13,372 nucleotides of DNA from CAIMMJ01 sp037131955 (GCA_037131955.1 JBAXQC010000075.1:1-13372), one strand, 5' to 3'; positions 1 to 8,242 are shown, counted from the first letter of the stretch. Notes: a model not told the origin generated them from the sequence alone. Numbers and translations: made by a program.

Positions 1-1774
1 AAGTTAATGGATTTGCAGGACCTACCATCACATAAGGAATGTTAACAAAACATCCGTTGGCATCTACTACTAAAACAGTATCGGCACCTGCAAAAACATC
101 CACAAAAAATGCCGGATTGGTGTTAATGTTTAAACAGCAATTTGCAAAATCATAAGGGGCAGTTCCGCCTGTAGCAAGCACAGTTAATCTTCCTGTAGAA
201 TCTCCAAAACAAATTACAGGTGATTGACTAATAATTGTTGCAGATAGGGGTGCGTTTATTTCAATTATTGTTTCATCAACTGTAAAAGAACATCCATAGG
301 AATCTTTGCATGTAATTGTATATTGACCAGGTCCTAAATTAGTAAATTGACCAGTAGAATTATTTAATGCAGAATTTTGGGCACAAGTAAACGTATAGGG
401 TGGTAAACCACCAACGGGAATAATTATTATTTCGCCATTGTTATCTCCAAAACATCTCATTTGCTTAACTGTGTCAACAATAATATTAAATGGAACGGGA
501 ACCTGAAAAACGTTAACAAAAATAGTTGAGGTGCAACTGCTAGCATCTGTAACAGTTACATTGTATATCCCGCCTGTAGTTGCAACAAAATTTCCGCTTG
601 CATTCAATGCAAATGGAATTGAAGAATACGTGTAAGGTAAATTACCACCAACTGTAGAAATAGAAAAGTTTGCCTCCAAGTCATTACTGCATAACATACT
701 ATCAATGGATGTTAGCGAAGGAATTATTGCAGAAGGTTCAGTTACAGGAAGCAAATCACTTACAACGCAACCGTTTGCATCAACAACATTTAGAATATAA
801 TTATTGGCTGGTAAGTTTGTAAAAGTTCCAGTAGTATTTGTAAAAAAGTTTAAATTATATGTATATGGCGTGGTACCTCCACTTGCAGTTGTAGAAACCT
901 CTCCGGAGTTGTTTCCATTGCAGGTAAGATTTGTTACCACCGGCACAGTTATTTCTAATTCTGTAGGCTCATTAACAATTACATTAAAAGTAGAAGTACA
1001 AGCTGTAGCATCTGTTATAACAACGGCATAGGTTTGAGCGGTTAAATTTGTGAAATTACCTGTTGAGTTGGTAATTCCATTAAGTGTAAAGGTATATGGA
1101 GCAACCCCACTTGTAGCACCCACCGTAAAACTTCCGTTTGCCTGCCCAAAACAATTTACATTTTGTTGTGCAACAACATTTCCAATTGCACATCCTAAAA
1201 CTACATCTGTAGCTGGAGAAACATCAAGTGGGTATAAGCCATCGCAGCCAGGTTGAGTATAACTTCCAGCATACCCATCACTAACAGCAGATACTCCAAG
1301 TGATAAAGATGCACCAACATTGTTTCCAACAATTACAGAAAAACAAATGGTCCAAGGTCCAGTGCCAAAATCACCCCAATCGTCTACTGTTGTGCCATTG
1401 TTATTGTAATCTACAAAAAAACCGGGACCAAAATTTGCAGGCCCTCCACCATTTGCCGGTGTGGGATTGGTGAATGTATTACCCACCCAAATCCATTGTC
1501 CAATACCGCTAAGTGATGTAGGGGTAGTAATTGGAGTAATAGAACCTGGCAACCAACCTGGGCCTAATGAGATATTAAACCCTTCCATCCAATTGTTGCC
1601 AATAGTATTGTCCCAATCATCAGCGGTTACGCAGTATGTAACTACAGTTCCTGGCAAGTATCCTCCCTGTGGCGGATCACTTACTGTGAATGTCATTGTT
1701 CCAATACAATCATTTTGAGAATAGGAATAAAATGAGATTGTAACTAAAAAAAATAGTGCCAAAAGTCTTTTCAT
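1..1774 (-). CDS. Secreted SprB-repeat surface protein, N-terminal part (cut by window edge)
   Basis: Probable cell-surface adhesin or gliding-type protein exported by Sec and then, by inference, the type IX secretion system. The frame is open from the ATG at 1772-1774 to the left edge, giving 591 residues with no stop seen. Residues 1-20 are a signal peptide (MKRLLALFFL start, cleavage likely after SYSQ). Residues 21-195 form a Trp/Gly-rich domain that I do not recognise, with WDN, NNW, GPGW and WIWVGN motifs. Residues 198-587 are five tandem SprB-like repeats of 77-81 residues, each with a first Cys (208, 285, 362, 441, 522), a GG..PY or GVAPY turn about 15-19 residues later, and a D-x-x-(G/A/S)-C end (Cys 259, 336, 414, 495, 575). 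More repeats and a C-terminal sorting domain are expected off-window. A promoter lies just upstream and nothing suggests an operon with the TPR gene. The SprB family assignment is firm; the role in adhesion or gliding is inference. Confidence 0.88.
   Translation of the reverse strand, partial: MKRLLALFFLVTISFYSYSQNDCIGTMTFTVSDPPQGGYLPGTVVTYCVTADDWDNTIGNNWMEGFNISLGPGWLPGSITPITTPTSLSGIGQWIWVGNTFTNPTPANGGGPANFGPGFFVDYNNNGTTVDDWGDFGTGPWTICFSVIVGNNVGASLSLGVSAVSDGYAGSYTQPGCDGLYPLDVSPATDVVLGCAIGNVVAQQNVNCFGQANGSFTVGATSGVAPYTFTLNGITNSTGNFTNLTAQTYAVVITDATACTSTFNVIVNEPTELEITVPVVTNLTCNGNNSGEVSTTASGGTTPYTYNLNFFTNTTGTFTNLPANNYILNVVDANGCVVSDLLPVTEPSAIIPSLTSIDSMLCSNDLEANFSISTVGGNLPYTYSSIPFALNASGNFVATTGGIYNVTVTDASSCTSTIFVNVFQVPVPFNIIVDTVKQMRCFGDNNGEIIIIPVGGLPPYTFTCAQNSALNNSTGQFTNLGPGQYTITCKDSYGCSFTVDETIIEINAPLSATIISQSPVICFGDSTGRLTVLATGGTAPYDFANCCLNINTNPAFFVDVFAGADTVLVVDANGCFVNIPYVMVGPANPLT
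14..1183 (-). repeat. Five tandem SprB-like protein repeats
   Basis: Units fall at about 959-1183, 728-958, 497-727, 257-496 and 14-256, read on the minus strand, with a period of 231-243 bases. Each encodes a Cys-(F/N/S)-G/N-(D/N/Q)-x-x-(G/A) opening, a GG..PY(T/D)(F/Y) turn, an (F)xNL or equivalent strand and a Cys-terminated DA.GC-like end. The similarity is at protein level: the DNA copies have diverged, so this is an old domain array and not a recent DNA duplication. Units 4 and 5 carry extra cysteines (464 and 489; 546 and 547). Confidence 0.85.
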
Positions 1775-1790
1775 AACGAAAATATTTTTT

Positions 1791-1822
1791 TAAAAATAAG
1801 GGGATTATTCATGAAATGCAAA
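1791..1822 (-). promoter_or_regulatory. Candidate Bacteroidota promoter for the SprB-repeat gene
   Basis: On the minus strand TTTG (1822-1819) is followed by 20 bases and then TATTTTTA (1798-1791). This matches the Bacteroidota TTTG / 19-21 bases / TAnnTTTG pattern at all but the last base of the -7 box. Transcription would start near 1785, leaving a leader of roughly 10-12 bases before the ATG. The region is very AT-rich, so a chance match is possible. Confidence 0.4.
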
Positions 1823-1934
1823 TTTCTTGAATTATCAGGGATCAATTGATTAGTGATTTTTTGTAGCTTTTTATCTACAGATTATTGAAATAATCATATA
1901 CTACATCATTTTTTTGAACATATAATATACTTAA

Positions 1935-3179
1935 TTATTTGCATACAGTGTTAGAATCCTTTTCCGCTTCCTTTATGCCTAATTGAGAGGCCTTTTGCAA
2001 ATCTGAACAACACTCTTTTGTTTTATTTAGTTTATAGAAACATTTGCTTCTTAAATAATACGTTTCTCCGTTGTTTTTTATTGAAATTGCCTTGCTCAAG
2101 TAATCAACTCCTTCTTGAAATTTGTTGAGTTCAAAAGATAATTTACCAGCACCAAAAAAGGCTTCTTCGTTTTTATCATTTAATTGTGTAGCTTTTGTAA
2201 AATCCATCCACGAGAGTTGAAATTTTGCTTTGCCCATTAAAAAATAACATTTTCCTCTCTCCACATAAGCAGCATCCATTTTTGGATTTATTGTAATACA
2301 TTTTCCGTAATCTTTTGCCGCTGCTCCCCAATCATTTTTGATAAAATATGCTTGAGCTCTCAAAAAATATATTTCTGTATTTTTAGATTTTTTTAAATCA
2401 AGAGGATAAGAAAAATCTTTAATTAGTTCGTCAGTATTACCAATGGTTAAACACGATTTTGCTTTTGCAATATACACTTCCTCGTCCTGTTTTTTAAGCT
2501 CTATAACTTTTGTAAAATCTACAATTGCTTCTTTGTGTTTGTTGGCCTTAGCATAACTATTAGCCCTGCTGTAAAAAACTTCAGGGTCTACTTTTGTAAT
2601 GTTTATTGCCTTATGAAATTGCTCAATTGCTTCGTTGGTTTTATTTTGTTTTTCTAATACTTTTCCTTTGCCCCAGAAGGCTTTGTAGTTATTATTGTTT
2701 TTAGCAATTACCGTTTCAAAATCTTTTAATGCATCCTCAAGTTTGTTTTCTTGTTCCAATAGCAATCCTCTTCCAACAAAACTCTCGGAATTTTGTGGAT
2801 TTATTTTTAATGCTGTGGAATAATTTTCCATCGCCTCTTTGAACTTATTCATTTTCTCGTTGGCTTGCGCCATCAAAACTGCGGCTTGAAAATAGTCTTT
2901 GTTTAATTGAAGAGCTTTTGTAAAATCTTTTAATGCATCTTCGTTTTTATTTAACTCTAATTTAGCTTTTCCTCTATCTATGTAGGCTAAAAAATTATCC
3001 TTTTCTACAGCTAAACATTTATCTAATTCTTTGATTGCTTCGGCGTATTTTTTTTGCACTAATTTTTGAGAACCTAAATCGCAGTTGAGGCTTGCAGTAT
3101 TTGTTTTAGTTGTTTTTTTCTGCGGCTGAGCATAACTTAGTGAGCAAATAAAAAATAATAGTAAATGGAATTTGTTCAT
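1935..3179 (-). CDS. Secreted TPR-repeat protein
   Basis: A 414-residue exported tetratricopeptide-repeat protein, probably a periplasmic or surface scaffold; the partner is unknown. Residues 1-18 form a signal peptide (hydrophobic LLLFFICSLSYA, then Gln). The mature chain has no further membrane segment. From about residue 36 to 402 it is built of roughly 11 TPR units of about 34 residues, with the usual small/aromatic pattern (for example AYIDRGKAKLELNKNEDALKDF, here quoted only around residues 65-86). The last unit and tail are Cys-rich (380, 390, 391, 413), a pattern seen in many Bacteroidota TPR proteins, which could form disulphides in the periplasm. There is no lipobox Cys at the cleavage site, so it is not a lipoprotein. 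A well-matched promoter sits 37 bases upstream, so it is likely transcribed alone. No specific function can be assigned from TPRs. Confidence 0.9.
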   Translation of the reverse strand: MNKFHLLLFFICSLSYAQPQKKTTKTNTASLNCDLGSQKLVQKKYAEAIKELDKCLAVEKDNFLAYIDRGKAKLELNKNEDALKDFTKALQLNKDYFQAAVLMAQANEKMNKFKEAMENYSTALKINPQNSESFVGRGLLLEQENKLEDALKDFETVIAKNNNNYKAFWGKGKVLEKQNKTNEAIEQFHKAINITKVDPEVFYSRANSYAKANKHKEAIVDFTKVIELKKQDEEVYIAKAKSCLTIGNTDELIKDFSYPLDLKKSKNTEIYFLRAQAYFIKNDWGAAAKDYGKCITINPKMDAAYVERGKCYFLMGKAKFQLSWMDFTKATQLNDKNEEAFFGAGKLSFELNKFQEGVDYLSKAISIKNNGETYYLRSKCFYKLNKTKECCSDLQKASQLGIKEAEKDSNTVCK

Positions 3180-3215
3180 AAAATAGATTATTTAAATGAT
3201 TTTCTAGCTTATCCG

Positions 3216-3247
3216 CAAAGGTGTAATTTATTTGTAATTTACGCAAA
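3216..3247 (-). promoter_or_regulatory. Candidate promoter for the TPR gene
   Basis: On the minus strand TTTG (3247-3244), then exactly 20 bases, then CACCTTTG (3223-3216). The -7 box matches TAnnTTTG at five of its six fixed positions, including the full TTTG core. A start near 3210 would give a leader of about 30 bases to the ATG at 3179. This is the best promoter match in the window. Confidence 0.55.
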
Positions 3248-3483
3248 GCAGCAAACCGCTCTGGAGGGTGCATAGTTATGATTTATTCTTTTTGACTCGT
3301 CCCGAAAAAAGTTTACGATTTAATTATTGAAGCCTTGTTTGCCGCACCAGATTTCTTGTTTACATCTTTGTTTCAAGACTACTAAGCGAAGCGACCTCAT
3401 GAATTCCTTTAAAAGACAATTAAAAAATGAATAAAAAGAAAGTAAGGCATAGTTTGTGAAGCTTGCCAATGAAAAACAATTCC

Positions 3484-3503
3484 AAAACTACTTTTTGAAG
3501 TAG
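3484..3503 (-). terminator. Rho-independent terminator after fmt
   Basis: On the minus strand a 6-bp stem (CTACTT / AAGTAG, plus coordinates 3488-3493 and 3498-3503) closes a 4-base CAAA loop and is followed at once by TTTT, then GGAATTG and a second T run. It begins 11 bases past the fmt stop codon, the right place to end the four-gene transcript. Confidence 0.6.
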
Positions 3504-3514
3504 GATATAATAGA

Positions 3515-4471
3515 TTAACCAACTAATTGAATATCACTTTCCCAATTAAATCCTCTCAAAAATTCATCCACCCTCATTCTTTTTTTTCCTTCTAGCTGGA
3601 GGGATAAAAGTGAGAGCCATTTATCGCCTGATTTAAACCTTATAAATGTTTTATTATCCGATTGTGTGGTGCCTGGTTTGGTTTGACCAAACTCATCGTT
3701 TAAAATAGAAGTTTCATATATTTTGAGCAAAAAAGTTTTTTCATTGTTTTTTAGTGTGCACCAAGCTCCCGGAAACGGACTTAGCCCTTTACACATCAAA
3801 TGAATTTTTTCTGCCAAATCAGAAAAGTTTAGTTTACAATCTTCTTTAAAAATTTTTGGCGCAAGTTTTAACTCCATACCTAAATTAACATCTTCTTGAG
3901 AAACTGTATTTATTGTATTATTCTCAATTGCACCGAGAGTTTTTACAACAAGTGCAGAACCTATGTCCATTAACTTATCGTGCAGAATTCCAGCGTCCCA
4001 ATTGTCTTCTATTTTTATTTTTTCTTGAAATATAATATTGCCTTTGTCTATTTCTTCTTGAATAAAAAAGGTAGTAACTCCAGTTTCTTTTTCTCCATTT
4101 ATTATTGCCCAATTTATGGGTGCTGCTCCTCTGTATTGAGGGAGCAAGGAAGCATGAAGATTAAAGGTTCCTTTGCTAGGCATTTTCCAAACTATTTGGG
4201 GCAACATTCTAAATGCAACCACCACAAATACATCAGCATTTAACGAGTGCAACTGTGTTATAAATTCTTCGGATTTTAATTTCTCCGGTTGCAGTACCAT
4301 TAAGTTTTTGCTCAAAGCATATTCTTTAACTTCGGAGGACAGTAATTTTTTTCCTCTTCCTGCTGGCTTATCTGGTGCAGTAACAACAGCCACTACTGTA
4401 TATTTTTCTTCAATTATTTTACTTAACACGCCAACTGCAAATCCGGGTGTTCCAAAAAAAACTATTTTCAT
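3515..4471 (-). CDS. fmt: Methionyl-tRNA formyltransferase
   Basis: Transfers a formyl group from 10-formyl-tetrahydrofolate to Met-tRNA(fMet) in the cytoplasm, preparing the initiator tRNA. At 318 residues it has the usual length. The N-terminal formyltransferase Rossmann domain opens with VFFGTPGFA (residues 4-12), followed by the APDKPAGRGKK loop (32-42) that marks the tRNA-binding insertion. The catalytic triad is intact: Asn104 and His106 in FNLHASLLP and Asp142 in the EEIDKGNI segment. The C-terminal OB-like domain starts near 215 and includes GLSPFPGAW (229-237). Its ATG directly abuts the stop of the ABC transporter gene (TAAATG, no spacer), so translational coupling is likely. It is the last gene of the operon and is followed by a terminator. 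Identification is secure. Confidence 0.97.
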   Translation of the reverse strand: MKIVFFGTPGFAVGVLSKIIEEKYTVVAVVTAPDKPAGRGKKLLSSEVKEYALSKNLMVLQPEKLKSEEFITQLHSLNADVFVVVAFRMLPQIVWKMPSKGTFNLHASLLPQYRGAAPINWAIINGEKETGVTTFFIQEEIDKGNIIFQEKIKIEDNWDAGILHDKLMDIGSALVVKTLGAIENNTINTVSQEDVNLGMELKLAPKIFKEDCKLNFSDLAEKIHLMCKGLSPFPGAWCTLKNNEKTFLLKIYETSILNDEFGQTKPGTTQSDNKTFIRFKSGDKWLSLLSLQLEGKKRMRVDEFLRGFNWESDIQLVG

Positions 4472-6268
4472 TTAATTTAATATTTCTTGATTCTTAAATT
4501 GTAAATCGTACAAATGTTTGTAATAACTACCTTTTGAGAGCAGTTCTTGGTGATTTCCACTTTCAATTATTTGTCCGTTTTGCATAACTAAAATTTTATT
4601 GGCATTTAAAATAGTACTCAATCTATGTGCGACAATTATAGAGGTTTGATTTTGCGTAATTTTTGAAGTGGCCAATTGAATAAGCTGTTCTGATTCACTG
4701 TCTATGTTTGAGGTAGCCTCATCTAGTATTAATATTTTTGGATGATTTACAAAGGCTCTAATAAACGACAGTAACTGTTTTTGCCCTGACGATAAACTGC
4801 CGCCTCTTTCTTTTACATCAAAATCTAATTTGCCCGGAAGTTTATTTATGAATTCCCAAATACCAATTTCTTTGGCTGCACTAATTATTTGCTCATCGCT
4901 AATTTCTTTATTGCCTAACGTAATATTGTTTCTTATTGTATCTGAAAACAAAAAAACATCTTGGTGCACCATTCCAATTTGATTTCTTAAAGAACTTAAT
5001 TCGTAGTGATCCAACTCTATGTCATCAATGAAAATTTCGCCTTTAGTTTTTTGGTAAAATCTGTTCACTAAGTTTATAATGGATGTTTTACCCGAGCCAG
5101 TTGTTCCTACCAATGCAATAGTTTCGCCTTTATTTACTTTAAACGAAATTCCTTTTAACACATAATTAGTCTCTGTTAATTCTTCTGCAGAATTATTTGC
5201 GGCTGCAGATTCGTAACTGAACCAAACGTTTTTATAAGCAATATTTCCTACGATAGAATGTGCAGAAATTCTACCTTCATTTTTTATCGAATAGTTTGTT
5301 TCTAATAATTTAAATACTCTTTCGGCACACACAATTCCCATTTGTAGTGTATTAAATCTATCTGCCAATTGTCTAATGGGCCTAAAAAGCATACTTATAT
5401 ACATGGTAAACGATAAAATAATTCCCAGTGTATATTTTTCTTGCAGTGCACCTTTTGCTCCCCACCAAATAAGCAAACCCAAAGAAATAGCAGAAAGAAC
5501 TTCAACAACCGGAAAAAAAACAGAATAGGCCCAATTAGATCTGATGTGAGCTTGGCGATGTTCCTTGTTTAACACATCAAATTTTAGTGCTTCATCGGTT
5601 TCTTTGTTAAACATTTGTATAATAGAAACTCCGGTAATGTGCTCTTGTACAAATGAATTTAAGCTTGCCACAGCATTTCTTACGTCCTGAAAAGATTTCT
5701 TTATGGCGTTTTTAAAAATGTAGGTACAATAAATCAACACAGGTATTGTGCTTAAACTTATTAAACTTAATTGCCAATCGGTGCAAAACATTACAGAGGT
5801 AATGATTAGTATTTTTAAGATGTCGCCTAAAATCTCTAAAAATCCTTGAGAAAAAACATCTGCAATGTTTTGTATATCAGATATGGTTCTTGTTACCAAC
5901 AATCCAATGGGGTTTTTATCAAAAAAGCTGGCCTTGAAACCGCTGAGGTGCCTAAAAAGCTTTGTCCTCAAATCATAAATAACATTTTGACCAATTTTGT
6001 TGGTAAAATACATGGAGCTAAACAACAAGCCACATTCTAAAAACAAAACACCTAAAATATAAATGGTAAACTCTAAGAGTTTTTCCTGATTGGGTATGCT
6101 TACAAAATGATCAAAAGAATATTGTATGAGCCAAGGCCTTAAGGGTGTTATAAATGCAAGGCTTAAGGTAAAAACTAAGGAAGTATAAAAAAGCGATTTG
6201 TAGGGTTTGGTAAAACTTAATACTTTAATAAAAACATCAACGTCTAATTTTCCTTTTTTGTTACTCAC
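4472..6268 (-). CDS. ABC exporter half-transporter (TMD-NBD fusion, MsbA/MDR type)
   Basis: A 598-residue half-transporter expected to dimerise in the inner membrane and export a lipid or drug-like substrate with ATP. Residues 1-310 are the type-I exporter membrane domain with six helices (about 22-45, 66-88, 140-162, 165-185, 250-270, 280-300). The ATPase domain follows with every motif intact: A-loop Tyr352, Walker A GTTGSGKT (388-395), Q-loop Gln436 in VHQD, signature LSSGQ (492-496), Walker B ILILDE (512-517), D-loop near 522-523 and H-loop His548. An unusual Ala/Asn/Glu-rich spacer (353-368) separates the A-loop from the next strand. It starts 21 bases after the permease stop and abuts fmt. 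The MsbA/MdlB-like fold is certain; the substrate is not. MsbA proper (lipid A flippase) is possible but cannot be told from multidrug exporters here. Confidence 0.93.
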   Translation of the reverse strand: MSNKKGKLDVDVFIKVLSFTKPYKSLFYTSLVFTLSLAFITPLRPWLIQYSFDHFVSIPNQEKLLEFTIYILGVLFLECGLLFSSMYFTNKIGQNVIYDLRTKLFRHLSGFKASFFDKNPIGLLVTRTISDIQNIADVFSQGFLEILGDILKILIITSVMFCTDWQLSLISLSTIPVLIYCTYIFKNAIKKSFQDVRNAVASLNSFVQEHITGVSIIQMFNKETDEALKFDVLNKEHRQAHIRSNWAYSVFFPVVEVLSAISLGLLIWWGAKGALQEKYTLGIILSFTMYISMLFRPIRQLADRFNTLQMGIVCAERVFKLLETNYSIKNEGRISAHSIVGNIAYKNVWFSYESAAANNSAEELTETNYVLKGISFKVNKGETIALVGTTGSGKTSIINLVNRFYQKTKGEIFIDDIELDHYELSSLRNQIGMVHQDVFLFSDTIRNNITLGNKEISDEQIISAAKEIGIWEFINKLPGKLDFDVKERGGSLSSGQKQLLSFIRAFVNHPKILILDEATSNIDSESEQLIQLATSKITQNQTSIIVAHRLSTILNANKILVMQNGQIIESGNHQELLSKGSYYKHLYDLQFKNQEILN

Positions 6269-6289
6269 AATGCATCTTAATTAGTGCTG

Positions 6290-8227
6290 TTATTGAACTC
6301 CATTGGAGAGTTTGCTATTAAAAAACCCATAGCTAAAGTAAATTACCAATCCACCAACCAGCCATGCCGAAAATCCTATCCAATTGCTTATGCCAAGCTC
6401 ACTCATCATATACAAACAGCTAATTAATCCGGCCAAAGGAATTAAACTTAAATCGTGTTTAAATGCCAACACGGCCATCACCAAGCAAAAAATTAAAAAC
6501 ACCCAAAATGGAATTCTGTGTTTAAATGTTTCCCATCCGCCTTCAAACATTTCATCTTCTAATAAACCAAATTCCACCAACGTGCTTTTGTATTCTTGGT
6601 AGTCTTTTTTCTCTAGCCAAAATTGCAATGGATTTTCTTCTTCAAATAGTTTGGCATCCAGTCCATGATTGCTTTGGGCCAGCATCAACCAATCTGCTTT
6701 TTTTGCACTAGAAGTTTGCTTCAATAGATTCTCTGCTTCTTTTATTTTTCTTCCCTTAAAAAAATCTTTTGTTTCTTCTGGTTTCAACGTAAACGAAAGC
6801 ACAATAGACAATATAAACAGGGCAGGGAAGATGTATTTGGAGTTGATGTAGGTAATCTTAAATTTGGGTTGAGGAATATCTTTTTTCTTTTCTAGAATTA
6901 AAACGCCTCCACACACCAATAAAAATGCAAACAAAGTACCAATGCTGCACAAATCTGTAACTGCAGTTAAATTTAAAAACAGGGCAGGAATAGCAACAAC
7001 AAAACCAGTAACAATAGTGGCAAAGCCAGGTGTTTTATATTTTGGATGTATGTTAGAAAACTTTTTAGGCAGCAAGCCGTCCCTGCTCATACTCATCCAA
7101 ATTCTTGGCTGACCCAACTGAAATACCAACAACACACTTGCCATGGCAACAACGGCGCTTATAGAAATTATTCCCGATAGCCAGTTTAAGTTTAACTCTT
7201 CAAACGCAAAAGAAAGAGGGTCGCCCACACCTAATTTATAATAAGGAACCATTCCTGTTAATACCAATGCTATTAATACATACAAAACAGTACATATTAA
7301 TATAGAGTAAATCATTCCTTTGGGTAAATCTCGTTGAGGGTTTTTGCATTCTTCGGCAGTGGTGCTTAAGGCATCAAAACCTATGTAAGCAAAAAACACG
7401 GCAGATATTCCTTTTAATACGCCACTAACTCCATTAGGAGCAAAGGGCGACCAATTTTTTGTATCCACATAAAATCCTCCTACAACTATTATCAAAAAAA
7501 CAATACACAGTTTTATTATAACCATGGCATTGCTTATGTTTTTAGATTCTTTAATTCCTCTATACACTAGCCAGGTAACCAAAAAGATAATTAACAAGGC
7601 AGGCAAATCGGCAATTATTTTTTGTTCGCCAATGCTGGGGGCATTTAGCCAGGCCAAACAGGCTTCTTGCTGCATAAAGGTAAGCTCCATTCCATTGGCA
7701 TAGTCTGCGCCAAATTCTTTGTAGGTTTTAAATGCCGTAAAATAATCCATCGTCATCCATTCGGGCAAGCGAATTCCATTTATGCCCAAGGAGGAAATGT
7801 GTATGTTCCGCAAGAGTGCAGTAAAGTAATCGCTCCAACTAATTGCCACCGCTATGTTGCCAATGGCATATTCCATAATTAATGACCAGCCAATTATCCA
7901 TGCTGCCAGCTCGCCAAAAGCAACATAAGAGTAAGTGTAGGCGCTACCAGAAACCGGAATTCTTGAGGCAAATTCGGCATAAGCAAGGGCAGAAAAGCCA
8001 CAGGCAACGGCCGTAAAAATAAACAGTAAAATTACTGCCGGGCCACCGTTTGCACTTGCATTTCCTATGGTGCTAAATATTCCCGCTCCAATAATTGCTG
8101 CAATGCCCAGCGCTGTAAGGTCCTTTACACCTAAGTGTTTGGCCAGGGAATTACTCTCCAAATCAGATTTCTCTTTGTTTTGGAGCAATTGGTTTAAATC
8201 TTTTTTGCGAAATAACTGTTTAAGCAT
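6290..8227 (-). CDS. APC-family amino acid permease (CAT/YfnA-like) with periplasmic insertions
   Basis: An inner-membrane amino acid transporter of the APC superfamily, closest in pattern to cationic amino acid transporters. After a charged cytoplasmic N-terminus comes the substrate-site helix 1 motif IGAGIFSTIG (46-55), then the PVSGSAYTY segment (91-99) before helix 3, and FFAYIGFDALSTTAEE (278-293) in helix 6. I count 14 helices: about 38-58, 62-84, 105-130, 205-224, 232-252, 270-290, 304-326, 350-372, 400-420, 425-445, 464-482, 573-590, 593-611, 616-635. At 645 residues it is longer than most bacterial members because of two hydrophilic insertions, 136-203 and 483-572, both predicted periplasmic from the helix count. 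It is the second gene of the operon, 15 bases after the biotin carboxylase. The substrate is unproven. Confidence 0.93.
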   Translation of the reverse strand: MLKQLFRKKDLNQLLQNKEKSDLESNSLAKHLGVKDLTALGIAAIIGAGIFSTIGNASANGGPAVILLFIFTAVACGFSALAYAEFASRIPVSGSAYTYSYVAFGELAAWIIGWSLIMEYAIGNIAVAISWSDYFTALLRNIHISSLGINGIRLPEWMTMDYFTAFKTYKEFGADYANGMELTFMQQEACLAWLNAPSIGEQKIIADLPALLIIFLVTWLVYRGIKESKNISNAMVIIKLCIVFLIIVVGGFYVDTKNWSPFAPNGVSGVLKGISAVFFAYIGFDALSTTAEECKNPQRDLPKGMIYSILICTVLYVLIALVLTGMVPYYKLGVGDPLSFAFEELNLNWLSGIISISAVVAMASVLLVFQLGQPRIWMSMSRDGLLPKKFSNIHPKYKTPGFATIVTGFVVAIPALFLNLTAVTDLCSIGTLFAFLLVCGGVLILEKKKDIPQPKFKITYINSKYIFPALFILSIVLSFTLKPEETKDFFKGRKIKEAENLLKQTSSAKKADWLMLAQSNHGLDAKLFEEENPLQFWLEKKDYQEYKSTLVEFGLLEDEMFEGGWETFKHRIPFWVFLIFCLVMAVLAFKHDLSLIPLAGLISCLYMMSELGISNWIGFSAWLVGGLVIYFSYGFFNSKLSNGVQ

Positions 8228-8242
8228 TAATCTGTTTTACAC

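Larger units (their letters stand above)
3180..3514. other. 335-base intergenic region between fmt and the TPR gene
   Basis: It holds the TPR promoter (3216-3247) at one end and the fmt operon terminator (3484-3503) at the other. Between them, 3241-3420 is unexplained. Its G+C is about 38% by hand count, close to coding DNA and clearly above the 1775-1934 gap. It includes an imperfect dyad of cttttt and aaaaag (3288-3293, 3306-3311) around a GC-rich 12-base centre. No reading frame of useful length or RNA gene is visible. It may be a decayed gene or a dispersed intergenic repeat. Confidence 0.6.

Noticed and set aside
804..1718. Plus-strand open frames of 68-85 codons (804-1031, 1050-1256, 1461-1718)
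   Set aside because: They are antisense to the SprB-repeat gene, low in complexity (runs of Val, Thr, Pro) and mirror its repeated protein pattern; the minus frame is continuous for 591 codons with a signal peptide.
1841..1850. Palindrome atcaattgat upstream of the SprB-gene promoter as an operator
   Set aside because: Ten bases of palindrome in DNA this AT-rich is expected by chance, and there is no second copy or further support.
1880..1895. gattatt / aataatc inverted repeat as a terminator for the TPR gene
   Set aside because: The stem is perfect over 7 bp, but it is all A/T apart from one pair, has a 2-base loop and no T run on the minus strand after it.
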